Positions 28,577-38,563 of a stretch of DNA of 64,000 nucleotides are shown here, piece by piece. Location: positions 1 to 64,000 of the forward strand of contig CAJJBO010000006.1 in assembly GCA_905182485.1 (NCBI GenBank). Reading direction: 5' to 3'. Source of the stretch: an uncultured Luminiphilus sp. (GTDB lineage: Bacteria; Pseudomonadota; Gammaproteobacteria; Pseudomonadales; Halieaceae). Below the pieces are notes generated by a model that was not told the DNA's origin, ran no database searches, and saw only the letters and a program-made list of their open reading frames with translations. Every line of letters begins with the position of its first letter. Positions within the stretch are counted from its first letter, which is position 1. Made by a program: the position numbers and the translations under genes.

Positions 28577-29704
28577 CGGAAAAGACAGCCGATTCACCCG
28601 CGCTAACCCCCCAGCCGGTGGCGAAGTCCGCGTCAGGCGCTCGTGGGATCGTGTTGGCCTTATTGATGACCACAGTCCTTTTGGCCGCACTGGCTGCTGT
28701 GATTTATGTGTTTGGCTGGCCTTGGCTCAACGATCAATGGCAGCGTTTGGCGCATATCGAACAGCAGGTCGCAGACATCTCGCTGCAGGAGCAGCAGGCC
28801 GTCAACAGGCAGGGCCAGTTGCTTGAGAGGGTTGAGGGCGACGTGCAAACCGCTATTGCGGTGGGAAGGCAGGAGTGGGAGCGCAAACTCACCACCAGCG
28901 AAACGCGGCAACGCGTCGAGCACGCTGCTTCCGAGCGTCAGTTTGCGGATCGAATGGGCCGCTTAGAGGGCCAGGTCGACCGGTTATTGGAGGTCGATAG
29001 GCGGGCATGGTTGGGTCAGGAGGCGATTTTCCTAATCCGCTTGGCAGCCCAACGGCTGCTGATTGCACGGGATGTGGCGGCAGCCATCAATTTACTCACA
29101 CAGGCCGATGCATTATTGCGCGATACCGGTGAGCCAACATTAGAGGGCGTTCGCGCTGATATTGCGCGAGATCGCGCCGCGCTGGCGGCACTACCCAAGG
29201 TCGATCAAGTGGGATTGTATGCGCGGCTGTCGGGTTTGATTGATCAAGCCGATCAGTTGCAGCTTGCTTATGACATACCCATTGTTAGCGAAGAGGCTGA
29301 ACCGGTTCCATCGGACTGGTGGGGTCGTGCTGCAGCGGGTTGGCCAGCCGCCTTAACAACGTTATCAGATCATCTTGTGATACGTCGACGCAGTGACGAC
29401 ATTGCGCAGCTGATGACGCCAGAATGGGCCTCATTGGCTCGACAAAATATGCGGATGCTGCTCGAGCAGGCGCAAATCGCGATGTTGTCTGCGAACCAGT
29501 CTTTATTTGAAACGGCATTGGAGCGTGCAACGCGTTTTGCTAGGTTATTTACTGATCAAGATCCGGATGGCACTCCTTGCTTTTGTATGGAGAAAACCGA
29601 TGGCGGGCGAAAACATCGCGCCTAAGCTGCCTGACCTTGCGCCCACTCGTAGTCGGCTGGAGACAGCGATAGCGCGTCTCGCCGGATCAACGGGATCTCA
29701 GTGA
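28573..29704 (+). CDS. hemX: HemX-like membrane protein, frameshifted near the end
   Basis: An inner-membrane protein with a proline/serine-rich cytoplasmic start, one transmembrane helix (GIVLALLMTTVLLAALAAVIY, about residues 27-48) and a periplasmic coiled-coil domain. The family was once called uroporphyrinogen-III C-methyltransferase but no catalytic motif is present here. The frame breaks near 29568 (GATCCGGATGG); with one base removed it continues as MALLAFVWRKPMAGENIAPK to a stop at 29702-29704, which overlaps the hemY start. Intact length about 377. Confidence 0.85.
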
Positions 29705-30882
29705 TGGCACGTTTTAGTGTGTATTTAGTGCTGTTATTGGTATCAGGTGCCGCATTAGTCAACGGCGTGGCGCGCGATCCGGGTTATGTATTAGTGGCGT
29801 GGGGGAGCTGGCAGGTTGAGACATCGGTATGGCTTGCGCTGGGAACGCTTTGCATCAGTATGGGTTTGGTGTGGCTACTGCAGCGCGCACTGAGCTCGAC
29901 ATTGCACGTACCGGCGGCTCTGACTCGTTGGCTGGGAGGCCGCTCTGAACGGGGCGCTCAGCAGTATGCTGAAAAAGGACTGGTGGCTTTTTTTGAAGGT
30001 CGGTGGGAGGTCGCTGAGAAGTCGTTGCGAAAGAGTTTACCGGCGGATCAACGTAGCTTATTGCAATCTCTTTTTGCGGTGCTCGCAACACATCGGCACG
30101 GGCAGCGACAACGCGCATTAGCGCTGTTGGATCATTTGGAAGGTGATAGCAAGATGCCTCAACACTTGGTGTCGATCGTGCGGGCTGAGTGCCATATTGA
30201 GGCAAATGAGTGGTCATTAGCCGCGCGATCACTCGACGCGTTGAGCCCTGCGGCGACCGCCACCCCTCGGGTAAAAAAGCTGCGCGCGGAGCTGGCTTAT
30301 GTCCGGGGTGATTGGCCCACAGTGATTGAACTACTGCCTGCCTTGAGAGCCGCTTATCTGCTTCCGGAAGCGGTCTTAGCTGCGTGGGAGCAAGCTGCTT
30401 GGGCGGGGGCCATGACACAAGATGATCTCTCCGCATCAGCGCTGGCGTCGCTCTGGAAGCGAGCGCCGGAGGCACAAAAATCGTCAGATAGCGGGCTATG
30501 GACGAGCCTGATTGAACAGTTGCGGCTGCGGTCAGAGTGGGGCGCCTTGACTAAGGCCTTGCAAGGACGATTCGATCAGTATTGTGAGCCAGCCTCCTTG
30601 GCCGCGATCGCAGTATTGCCGGGTGATCACGCCAAGAAGCTAAAAAAATCGCTGAAGCGACGGGTGAGCGAGGATCCGCAGAGTGGCGGTTACGCGGCAC
30701 TGGCGATGATTGCACACCACGACAATGACCCGGGAGAGTCAGAGGCGATGTGGCGGAAAGCTTGCGAATGCAGGCCTTCAGTGGAATTTATGTTGGGATG
30801 GGCAACGTGGTGTCGCGATCACGGCAATAACGATCAAGCAGCGGTGCTAGAAGTGGATGCGGTCGCCTTGTTGAGACAATAA
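29704..30882 (+). CDS. hemY: HemY (porphyrin-associated TPR membrane protein)
   Basis: A 392-residue protein with two N-terminal membrane helices (about 5-23 and 40-63), then TPR-like helical repeats (QYAEKGLVAFFEGRWEVAEK, ELAYVRGDWPTVIELL). Gammaproteobacterial HemY is needed for normal haem synthesis by an undefined mechanism. It starts at ATG 29704 in a TGATG overlap with hemX; a GTG at 29701 is the alternative. Confidence 0.9.
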   Translation: MARFSVYLVLLLVSGAALVNGVARDPGYVLVAWGSWQVETSVWLALGTLCISMGLVWLLQRALSSTLHVPAALTRWLGGRSERGAQQYAEKGLVAFFEGRWEVAEKSLRKSLPADQRSLLQSLFAVLATHRHGQRQRALALLDHLEGDSKMPQHLVSIVRAECHIEANEWSLAARSLDALSPAATATPRVKKLRAELAYVRGDWPTVIELLPALRAAYLLPEAVLAAWEQAAWAGAMTQDDLSASALASLWKRAPEAQKSSDSGLWTSLIEQLRLRSEWGALTKALQGRFDQYCEPASLAAIAVLPGDHAKKLKKSLKRRVSEDPQSGGYAALAMIAHHDNDPGESEAMWRKACECRPSVEFMLGWATWCRDHGNNDQAAVLEVDAVALLRQ

Positions 30883-30907
30883 TGGGAGCAGCAGCGACCG
30901 TGTTGCG

Positions 30908-32412
30908 TCACTCCGTTGACTGACCCGGCAGGTGAATATTGAGGGAGTCCCACAAGAGATCAATACGAGACTGTGTGGCTGCATCCATTTGAATGGTTCG
31001 ACCCCACTCTCTATCGGTTTCACCTTCCCATTTGTGCGTGGCATCCATCCCCATCTTTGAGCCCAGCCCCGCAACGGGAGAGGCGAAATCGAGATAGTCG
31101 ATCGGGGTGTTTTCCACCAAGGTGGTATCTCGGGCAGGGTCCATGCGAGTCGTTATGGCCCACATCACGTCTTCCCAGGAGCGGGCGTTAATATCATCGT
31201 CGGTCACGATAATAAATTTTGTGTACATGAACTGACGCAAGAAAGACCACACACCAAACATCACCCTTTTGGCATGTCCGGGATATTCCTTGCGTATCGT
31301 CACCACGGCCATGCGGTAAGAGCACCCTTCAGGGGGTAGATAGAAGTCGCTGATTTCGGGGTACTGTTTCTTCAGTAAGGGGACAAACACCTCATTCAGT
31401 GCAACGCCTAAAATAGCGGGCTCATCAGGTGGGCGGCCCGTGTAAGTGCTGTGGTAGATCGGCTTCTCTCGCGTTGTGATGGCGGTGACGGTGAAGACGG
31501 GGAAAGACTCTACTTCGTTGTAGTAGCCAGTATGATCACCGAAAGGACCTTCATCCGCGAGCTCGTCAGGGTCGATATGGCCTTCTAAAATAATCTCACT
31601 GTGCGCTGGGACCATTAGATTATTGTCACGGCACAGATCAGTGACGCACTTGGCGAGGTCTGTTTTCTTGCCCCGTAATAGTCCCGCAAACGCGTACTCT
31701 GACAGGCTGTCGGGCACGGGGGTTACGGCACCCAGTGTGGTGGCTGGATCGGCACCTAGCGCGATAGCCACTGGGTAAGGCTCACCGGGCCGCTTTAATT
31801 GCCAGTCTCTAAAGTCGAGGGCGCCGCCGCGATGCGAGAGCCAGCGCATGATCAGTTTGTTGCGGCCCAGCAACTGCATGCGGTAGATGCCTAAGTTCAT
31901 CCGCTCTTTTTCAGGGCCACGGGTTACCACCAGTGGCCAAGTGACCAGTGGGCCTACGTCATCGGGCCAGCAGGTTTGAATGGGAAGCTGGTGTAGGTCG
32001 ACGGCTTCGCCGGTGGTGATGGTTTGTTGGCAAGGGGCGTTTTTCACCACATTCGGGCCCATGGTGAGCAACTTTTTCAGCAAGGGCGCCTTGTCGACCA
32101 GATCTTTAACCCCTTAGGGGGATCAGGTTGACGCAGATACGCAAGTAGTTCGCCGACCTCTCGCAAAGCGGCTACCGACTCCTCTCCCATACCCAAAGCC
32201 ACTCGATTGGGTGTGCCAAATAGATTGGCCAGTACCGGTACGTCGAAGCCCTTAGGGTTCTCAAAAAGCAGTGCCGGGCCGCCACCACGCAGCGTCCGGT
32301 CAGCGATCTCAGTCATTTCAAGATTGGGGTCCACTTCTACCGCAATGCGGACCAAGTCTCCGCGCCGCTCTAACTCGGCAATGAACTCTCGAAGATCCAT
32401 AAAGCTCGGCAT
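30908..32412 (-). CDS. ubiD: UbiD decarboxylase, frameshifted
   Basis: 3-octaprenyl-4-hydroxybenzoate carboxy-lyase of ubiquinone synthesis, a prenylated-FMN enzyme. The N-terminal piece (32077-32412: [20 protein letters not shown]) and the larger C-terminal piece (30908-32083) join at [17 protein letters not shown] if one base is added near 32101, where the read has AAAGATC instead of AAAGGATC. The catalytic region is intact ([20 protein letters not shown]). Essential for ubiquinone in most relatives, so a sequencing error is more likely than loss. Confidence 0.92.
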
Positions 32413-32421
32413 AGCAGGTGG

Positions 32422-34051
32422 CTACTTACGCTTCATAGACTTGAAGAATTCCTCGTTAGACTTGGTGCCCTTGAGCTTATCGAGCAGGAACTCAACCGCT
32501 GGTAGGTCTTCCATGCCATGGAGGAGCTTGCGCAAGATCCACATCCGGTGAAGCTCTTCATCACCCGTCAATAACTCCTCTCGACGAGTACCTGATCGAC
32601 GAATATTGATCGCCGGGTAGACGCGTTTCTCAGCGATTTTACGATCGAGAATTAATTCCATATTACCGGTGCCTTTGAATTCCTCGTAGATCACTTCGTC
32701 CATCTTCGATCCGGTATCGATCAGTGCCGTGGCAATAATCGACAGACTGCCGCCTTCCTCGATATTACGTGCGGCACCGAAGAATCGCTTGGGTCGCTCG
32801 AGCGCGTGTGCATCGACACCCCCAGTCAGTACTTTTCCTGAAGCTCGGGATGACGGTGTTGTAAGCCCGCGCTAAACGAGTGATTGAGTCGAGCAGAATA
32901 ACTACATCCTTCTTGTGTTCTACTAAACGCTTAGCCTTCTCGATGACCATGTCGGCGACTTGAACGTGTCGCGATGGCGGCTCATCAAAAGTGGATGCGA
33001 CAACCTCAGCACCGCGAGCTCCCACCGATCGCTGCATCTCGGTCACTTCTTCGGGACGCTCATCGATTAATAAGACCAGCACATAGCACTCTGGGTTATT
33101 AGAGATAATGGCTTGAGCAATACTCTGCATCATGATGGTTTTGCCCGCTTTGGGCGGCGCAACTAGCAGTCCTCGTTGACCCTTGCCAATCGGCGCAACC
33201 AAATCAATGATCCTTCCGGTCAGATCCTCGGATGATCCATTGCCTTTTTCTAAGGTCAGTCGCTCATTTGGAAAGAGGGGAGTCAGGTTTTCAAAAAGCA
33301 CCTTGCTCTTTGCGCTTTCAGGCGACTCAAAATTAACGTCCTTGACCTTCAAGAGCGCAAAATAACGCTCGGAATCCTTGGGTGGACGAATCATACCGGT
33401 GACGCTGTCGCCAGTCCGAAGGTTGAATCGACGGATTTGACTCGGACTGACATAGATATCGTCAGGGCCGGCCAAAAAGGAACTATCAGCCGATCTTAAG
33501 AATCCAAAACCATCTTGGAGAATCTCGAGAACGCCGTCGCCCCAAATATCTTCTCCGCTTTTAGCGTGCCGCTTTAGGAGCGCAAAAATAATATCTTGCT
33601 TGCGCGAGCGCGCCATATTTTCTAGGCCCATCTCGCGAGCCATGTCAATGAGCTCCTGCGTTGACTTACCTTTAAGGTCAGTCAGGCTCATGGGATTAGC
33701 GCTAGGCGTATTGGGGTCTCGTTTGGGCCGCCGCTGCCGACCGCGACGCGAACGCCCTGGTTGACCGTCCTCTTCACTATTGGCTCGCGGCTCCGACGAT
33801 TTTGCCTCGGAGGGCGGCTCTGCGCTCGACTCCGGCTTTTCGTCTGTCGGTGCATCTGGCGTTGAGGGGCTGTCGCTGACATCCATCGCAGTAGACTCGG
33901 CTGGGTCAGATTGCTCTTCTGAGGCCTTGAGTTTCAGTGTTCGTCCATTGCCTTTAGTGGACTCTGCACTGTCGGCTTCGCCTGAGAGGGCGGCGGGTTC
34001 ATTAGTAAGGGTTGCCGATTCTTCGGCGTTGGCGCTGTTTTGCTCTTCCAC
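32422..34051 (-). CDS. rho: Transcription termination factor Rho with long N-terminal extension, frameshifted
   Basis: Hexameric RNA helicase/ATPase that ends transcription. From residue about 121 the sequence is canonical ([14 protein letters not shown], then [19 protein letters not shown]-binding, Walker [21 protein letters not shown]). Before it, about 120 residues are low complexity: Glu/Ser/Pro/Ala-rich, then the basic [13 protein letters not shown]. The start is a GTG at 34051 with GGAAG upstream. The frame breaks near 32840, where one extra base lies before GGAAAAGTACTGACTGG; with it removed, the chain runs on through KRFFGAARN and [12 protein letters not shown] to the stop. Intact length about 543, against about 419 in E. 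coli. Confidence 0.92.
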
Positions 34052-34327
34052 GAATCACTTCCGGGTTACAGTCAAAAAGGAGAAAAATTGGAACCGACGT
34101 TTTGCTAGGCGTTTTGTGCTGACGCGAATCGGTCTAGGGGTTGTGCCCTCGCAGTCTCGCTACACTGACGTTGCCACAGATTACTTTTCTACCCTGTGGG
34201 AGTCGTTATAAGGGGATGCTGCTGGACGTGGTAGGCCTCTCGCGAGACCTCGATTGCGCAAAAGTAGCACCCGAAGATGAGCGCGTCCAGCAAAATATTG
34301 TAGGGTTTTTCGGGCGCGTGTTGACGG

Positions 34328-34654
34328 TTAGAGGACGGAGTCGACAAACTCTCCCATCTGGGTTTTTGATAAAGCCCCGACTTTCGTGTCAACCGCATTG
34401 CCGCCTTTGAAGACAATCAATGTGGGGATGCCTCGGATGTTGAATTTTCCTGGCATGTCAGGATTCGCATCGACATCGACCTTACAGACTTTGACCTTTC
34501 CCGCATATTCTGTGGCAATCTCTTCAAGGATAGGCGCAATCATTTTACAAGGGCCACACCACTCTGCCCAAAAGTCCACCAGCACCGGTAAGTCGCTCGA
34601 GAGGACCTCAGTATCAAAGTTGTCGTCAGTAACGTGTAGGATTTCAGCGCTCAT
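34328..34654 (-). CDS. trxA: Thioredoxin 1
   Basis: A 108-residue thiol-disulfide oxidoreductase with the active site WCGPC (Cys32/Cys35 in E. coli numbering) and the cis-Pro region GIPTLIVF. It reduces ribonucleotide reductase, peroxiredoxins and others. Placed upstream of rho on the same strand with a 276-base gap, the classical trxA-rho order. Confidence 0.96.
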   Translation of the reverse strand: MSAEILHVTDDNFDTEVLSSDLPVLVDFWAEWCGPCKMIAPILEEIATEYAGKVKVCKVDVDANPDMPGKFNIRGIPTLIVFKGGNAVDTKVGALSKTQMGEFVDSVL

Positions 34655-34709
34655 AAGGGCTCCATAGTGTGGTCAGCATCTGACCATGGCTCGTAGGGGG
34701 AATTTGCTC

Positions 34710-35042
34710 ATGTCAGACGGAAAATATATCACTGCTTGCCAACCGGCAAGCGCTTCGAGCAGTTCAGTTGAAAAAGAATGGCAGGTGTACCTGCTGCAAT
34801 GCAGCGATGACACACTGTATTCTGGAGTCACCACTGACCTGGCTCGCCGTTTACGTCAACATAATGGCGAAATTGTGGGCGGTGCCCGGTATACCCAGGG
34901 GAGGCGACCAGTCGCGGTGATGTGGTGGGCGAGTTGTGACTCGAGATCTGCTGCTCAGCAGCGAGAGGCGGCCTTACGGCGGTTGAGTCGTCAGCAAAAA
35001 TGGGATTTGATCGCCGCTGCGAGAGGAGTTGATACGACATGA
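34710..35042 (+). CDS. GIY-YIG domain nuclease (YhbQ-like)
   Basis: A 110-residue single-domain GIY-YIG protein: VYLLQCSDDTLYSGVTTDLARR holds the two Tyr/Gly motifs, followed by HNGEIVGGARYTQGRRP with the catalytic Arg context. Members cut or repair branched DNA, though the biological role is unclear. ATG at 34710 follows AGGGGG; an upstream ATG at 34686 gives eight extra residues. It overlaps the next gene by ATGA (35039-35042). Confidence 0.85.
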   Translation: MSDGKYITACQPASASSSSVEKEWQVYLLQCSDDTLYSGVTTDLARRLRQHNGEIVGGARYTQGRRPVAVMWWASCDSRSAAQQREAALRRLSRQQKWDLIAAARGVDTT

Positions 35043-35536
35043 CCGTCGACGCTTTCTGGGATTGGGCCGTTGCTTGCTATCGTCGTGCTGGGGTTCAACA
35101 ACACCTGCTGCTATTACAAGACACGCAGGATCTCGTCATTCTAGAAGCGTTGTTTGCCTGTTGGTTGGCGAGTCACGATCGGCAATGGCAGCTTGATGAC
35201 GTGCGGGCGATGGCTGTCTCGACGCGCACATGGATTGATGAAGTGGTTTTGCCGCTCCGAGCTACCCGAACGCGATGGACGGGCGATGCGGACCTGAGTG
35301 ACTCTCGGCAACACTTACTCGCACTCGAAGTGACGGCAGAGCGCCATCTCGCTGAGCTAATGTGGTTAGGCGTGATGAAAGACCGAAGCCCCTCAAAAGG
35401 AGTCGTTTCGCCAGTCGAAAAGGGGACGTCTTCGACATTAATGTCATCAAATCTCAGTCTTCTGCCGACTTTTTTTGATGGTAAATGTGCGTCTGAGCGC
35501 CTCCAATTGGTGGCACTGCTGGAAAAGGGCACGTAA
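35039..35536 (+). CDS. TIGR02444 family protein
   Basis: A 165-residue soluble protein, mostly helical, beginning MTVDAFWDWAVACYRRAGVQ, with QDTQDLVILEALFACWLA and WIDEVVLPLRATR. This matches the TIGR02444 family, found next to small nuclease or ABC genes in Gammaproteobacteria, without assigned function. Translationally coupled to the GIY-YIG gene by ATGA. Confidence 0.75.
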   Translation: MTVDAFWDWAVACYRRAGVQQHLLLLQDTQDLVILEALFACWLASHDRQWQLDDVRAMAVSTRTWIDEVVLPLRATRTRWTGDADLSDSRQHLLALEVTAERHLAELMWLGVMKDRSPSKGVVSPVEKGTSSTLMSSNLSLLPTFFDGKCASERLQLVALLEKGT

Positions 35537-35578
35537 TATCGGCCTTCTTTTTCAGCACGATTAAGGAGTAGCAATACG

Positions 35579-36282
35579 ATGAGTATCTCAATTTCGAGAA
35601 TGAGTCGAATCGCCGGCGCAGCGACACTGCTGGCAGTGATGGGGTGCGATAGCACTGCGCAGGAGCAACCGGTTAACTTGGAGTCAACCGAGGCGCGATT
35701 AAGCTACGGCATTGGTTTACGGATGGGGCAGAGGATGGCAGCCGATGGGATGGCCATTGATGTGAATGCCTACGCCGCAGGACTTGCTGACGCTATCGAG
35801 GGTGCCGAAGCACGCCTGACAGAAGAGGAAATTAACACGGATATTGAAAAATATGCAGGTACTCGTCAGGCTGAAGTAGAAGCTGATTGGGATAAGCAAG
35901 TTGTTAGCAATTACAAACAAGCGAAACAAAAGAAGTACAAACGACAGAGTCGGGACTGCAATACATTGTGGTTGCAGCAGGTGAGGGCGATAGCCCCGTA
36001 TTGGCAGATTCTGTCGAAGTCCATTACGAAGGTCGCCTAATCGACGGTGCGGTATTTGATAGCAGTTATGAGCGCGGGCAGACGGTGACCTTTGGCGTGA
36101 CACAGGTCATTCCCGGCTGGACTGAGGGGCTGCAGTTAATGAAGCCCGGTGGTAAATTCAAATTTATTATTCCGCCAGAGTTAGGCTACGGCGAGGGTGG
36201 TGCAGGGCAGATGATTGGACCCAATGCCACGTTGTTGTTTGATGTCGAGCTCATCTCAGTCACTAACGCCGACAGCGAGTAA
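35579..36282 (+). CDS. FKBP-type peptidyl-prolyl isomerase lipoprotein, frameshifted
   Basis: An FkpA/Mip-like periplasmic folding factor. A lipoprotein signal ends at VMGC (Cys25); an N-terminal dimerisation domain (LSYGIGLRMGQRM, then helices) is followed by the FKBP core in another frame: HYEGRLIDGAVFDSSYERG, VIPGWTEGLQLM, GYGEGGAG and LLFDVELI. The frame break is near 35935, within A-rich sequence; in the shifted frame the missing TTESGLQYIVV appears. One-base indel likely. Intact length about 235. Confidence 0.88.
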
Positions 36283-36340
36283 CGTTGGTTGTAACGCTTG
36301 GGCAGGTGCAGTCTCCGAGGCTGTACCCCCATGACTGAAG

Positions 36341-36360
36341 CGCCCTAAGGGGCGTTTTTT
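36341..36360 (+). terminator. Rho-independent terminator after FKBP gene
   Basis: CGCCC-TAAG-GGGCG (36341-36354) followed by six T. It lies 58 bases after the FKBP stop and 30 before the end of gshA, which comes from the other strand. Confidence 0.8.
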
Positions 36361-36389
36361 GTTGGGCGGTTAACCCGGTATCAGCGTGC

Positions 36390-37973
36390 TCAGGCCTCGT
36401 TGCTCTGATATTGCTGGTAGAACAGGCTGAGGTAATCCTCAAAAGGCTCGCTATCCTGTGCCTCAATAGCGTGTTGCCGCTGGATGGACTGCTCAGCCTC
36501 AATTGTCAGTTGAGTAGACGCTGCTTCCGAGAGGGGATCACTGACATGTTGAGCGTGCCATTGGCGGGAGTAACGTAACGCCAGTTGTGAATAACTGAGT
36601 CCGCTCTCTTCCATTTCACGCAGCATTCGAGCCGAGAGTGTTCGATCTGGGTCAATGAATTTTTGCTGGGCCTCGGCTGCGACCCGGCGATAGTCATCTG
36701 CTGAGTCCTCACTCGTAAACCATTCGGCAATTTCTGCCATTCGCTCGAGCACCGGTTGCGCCAGCGATTGCATAGGCGTTTCGGCGCCACTCTCTGATAG
36801 CAGCGTCAAATCGGGTTCTCGTCCGCGATTAATCATTCTCTGCAGGTTGATTTCATTTCTTTTTTGGCCTGCCTCATCGCACAGTGGGCTGTCGTCAAGG
36901 ACTGGAAGATCGGCGTCGACGCGCCGCGCAACGGCATCGATGCCATAAGGAATGAAAGGGTTGATATCGACACATCGTACTTCGATGTACTCGATGCCGC
37001 TGCGCTCAAGGGCGGCAATCGGTGCCTCACCACTTTGGGTAACCCGTTTTGGTCGGATCGGACTGTAATATTCGTTTTCAATTTGAAGCAGTGCGTCATT
37101 GAGCTGCGCAGATTCACCATTGTCCATGACGGTAAACCCCTGATAAGCCTGGTGCGGCGTCAGGATGGCATTGCGTAACGTAGAAATATACTGATCTAGA
37201 TCGTTGTAGCAAACATTTAAACCTGCCTGAGCGTTACTCGTATAGCCAAGGTCCCCCATCCTCAGTGAAGTGGCATGGGGGAGATAATAACTGTGGTGGT
37301 CGTCGCCCATCGGCTTGAGGGGATGGTTGCGATTGCCCTGCACAAAGCTGGCGCACACAGTGGGCGATGCGCCCAGTAGATAGAGCAGTACCCAAGCACG
37401 CGAAAAAAAGTTACGAATAAGGCCCAAATACCCATCGGTTTGCAGGTGCATGGAATCGCGACCCGGCTCAACATGTTCTTGTACCGTGGACCAAAAGTTG
37501 AGCGGTAGAGAAAAGTTGTAATGGAGCCCGGCAATAGCCTGCATCTTGCGACCGTATCGCACGCTCAAACCATTGCGGTAAATGCGTTTCATCTGCCCGA
37601 CATTGGACTGCCCAAATTGGGCGATGGGAATTTCTGCATCGCCACTGACAATGCAAGGCATGCTGGCACCCCAGAGCAGCTCCTTGTTGAGTTGCCGAGC
37701 TGTAAATCGGTGTAAATCTGCCAGCGACTGTTCTGTTGCTTCGATAGACGATTCTGCTGGGGTAATAAACTCGAGTAACGCTTCCGAGTAATCGGTCGTA
37801 ATAGCGGGGTGTGTCAGTGCTGAGCCCAGCGCCGGTGGATGTCGAGTTTGGGCAAGCGTCGCATGATCTTCAGTGACACGCAGGCTCTCTTTCTCAACAC
37901 CACGTCGAATCTGAGTAAGCAGCTCCGGGTGCTCATTCAGCACCTGGCGAAAGACTGAAGCGTAATTCGACAC
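36390..37973 (-). CDS. gshA: Glutamate-cysteine ligase
   Basis: A 527-residue enzyme making gamma-glutamylcysteine, first step of glutathione synthesis. It contains GVEKESLRV (Mg/ATP-binding Glu), SEALLEFITP, MPCIV and GLHYNFSLP, all typical of the class I (E. coli type) ligase. I choose the GTG at 37973, preceded by AGGAGA; the longer TTG start adds 10 residues without a ribosome site. No frame break. Confidence 0.94.
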   Translation of the reverse strand: MSNYASVFRQVLNEHPELLTQIRRGVEKESLRVTEDHATLAQTRHPPALGSALTHPAITTDYSEALLEFITPAESSIEATEQSLADLHRFTARQLNKELLWGASMPCIVSGDAEIPIAQFGQSNVGQMKRIYRNGLSVRYGRKMQAIAGLHYNFSLPLNFWSTVQEHVEPGRDSMHLQTDGYLGLIRNFFSRAWVLLYLLGASPTVCASFVQGNRNHPLKPMGDDHHSYYLPHATSLRMGDLGYTSNAQAGLNVCYNDLDQYISTLRNAILTPHQAYQGFTVMDNGESAQLNDALLQIENEYYSPIRPKRVTQSGEAPIAALERSGIEYIEVRCVDINPFIPYGIDAVARRVDADLPVLDDSPLCDEAGQKRNEINLQRMINRGREPDLTLLSESGAETPMQSLAQPVLERMAEIAEWFTSEDSADDYRRVAAEAQQKFIDPDRTLSARMLREMEESGLSYSQLALRYSRQWHAQHVSDPLSEAASTQLTIEAEQSIQRQHAIEAQDSEPFEDYLSLFYQQYQSNEA

Positions 37974-38143
37974 GGTCTCTCCTGTGTGATGAATTGACGA
38001 CAATAGGACTGGGCTAAGTACGGCAGTCGGCGTTAAATTGGACCGGAGTGTACGGTGCCAGCGAGGCCTCGTACAGAGGCGATACCATTAAGTTGGTGGG
38101 AGCCACTCAGCCCCAGACGTGAACACAAGGAGAAGTGTCAGTC

Positions 38144-38392
38144 ATGCGAATCTATGGATGGTTAAAAGAGTTGGCAGACCGCCGAGGATCAGACCTTTAT
38201 TTGGCAACCGGTGCACCGGCTTGCGCCAAGTTCGATGGGGCGCTATTTGACTTGTGTCAGGCAGGCCTGATTTCGGAAAAAGAAGCCCTGCACAACGCGG
38301 ATTCCGAAAATAACTTGCGCTTAAAGTTCAAGCTTGAGGGTGATCAAACGCAACCCGAGGTGTCCCGTTTTACGATGGCGTCAGATGCTTAA
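38144..38392 (+). pseudogene. Internally deleted pilU (type IV pilus retraction ATPase remnant)
   Basis: An 82-residue frame that joins two ends of PilU. Residues 1-33 equal the PilU/PilT N-terminus (GSDLYLATGAPACAKFDG); residues 34-82 equal its extreme C-terminus (LFDLCQAGLISEKEAL, NADSENNLRLKFKLEG). The nearly 300 residues between, with the ATPase domain, are missing in frame. The junction falls at codons for FDGAL, which could occur at both original ends (KFDG.L and TFDGALF), suggesting recombination or assembly collapse at a short direct repeat. AGGAG is 11 bases before the ATG. No full pilT or pilU is in the window. Confidence 0.72.
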
Positions 38393-38477
38393 GATGGGCC
38401 AAGGCAGTACGGAATTGAAAGGCCTACCCATCCACGTTTGATGCTGAGCAAGTGCTCAGATAGCAGCATGCTCAAAA

Positions 38478-38527
38478 AATAGATCAGCGTAATAGATCAG
38501 CGTAATAGATCAGCGTAATAGATCAGT
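38478..38527. repeat. 13-base tandem repeat and G-run
   Basis: Unit AATAGATCAGCGT is repeated three times exactly (38478-38490, 38491-38503, 38504-38516) plus ten bases of a fourth. A run of ten G follows at 38530-38539, then CACCCC. It lies in the 171-base gap between the pilU remnant and the VWA gene stop. Short tandem repeats and G-runs here may be unstable. Confidence 0.9.
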
Positions 38528-38563
38528 GAGGGGGGGGGGCACCCCATTGATTTGCTGAGGGCG

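Noticed and set aside
38478-38527. CRISPR-like repeats
   Set aside because: The 13-base units are contiguous with no spacers, so this is a simple tandem repeat.
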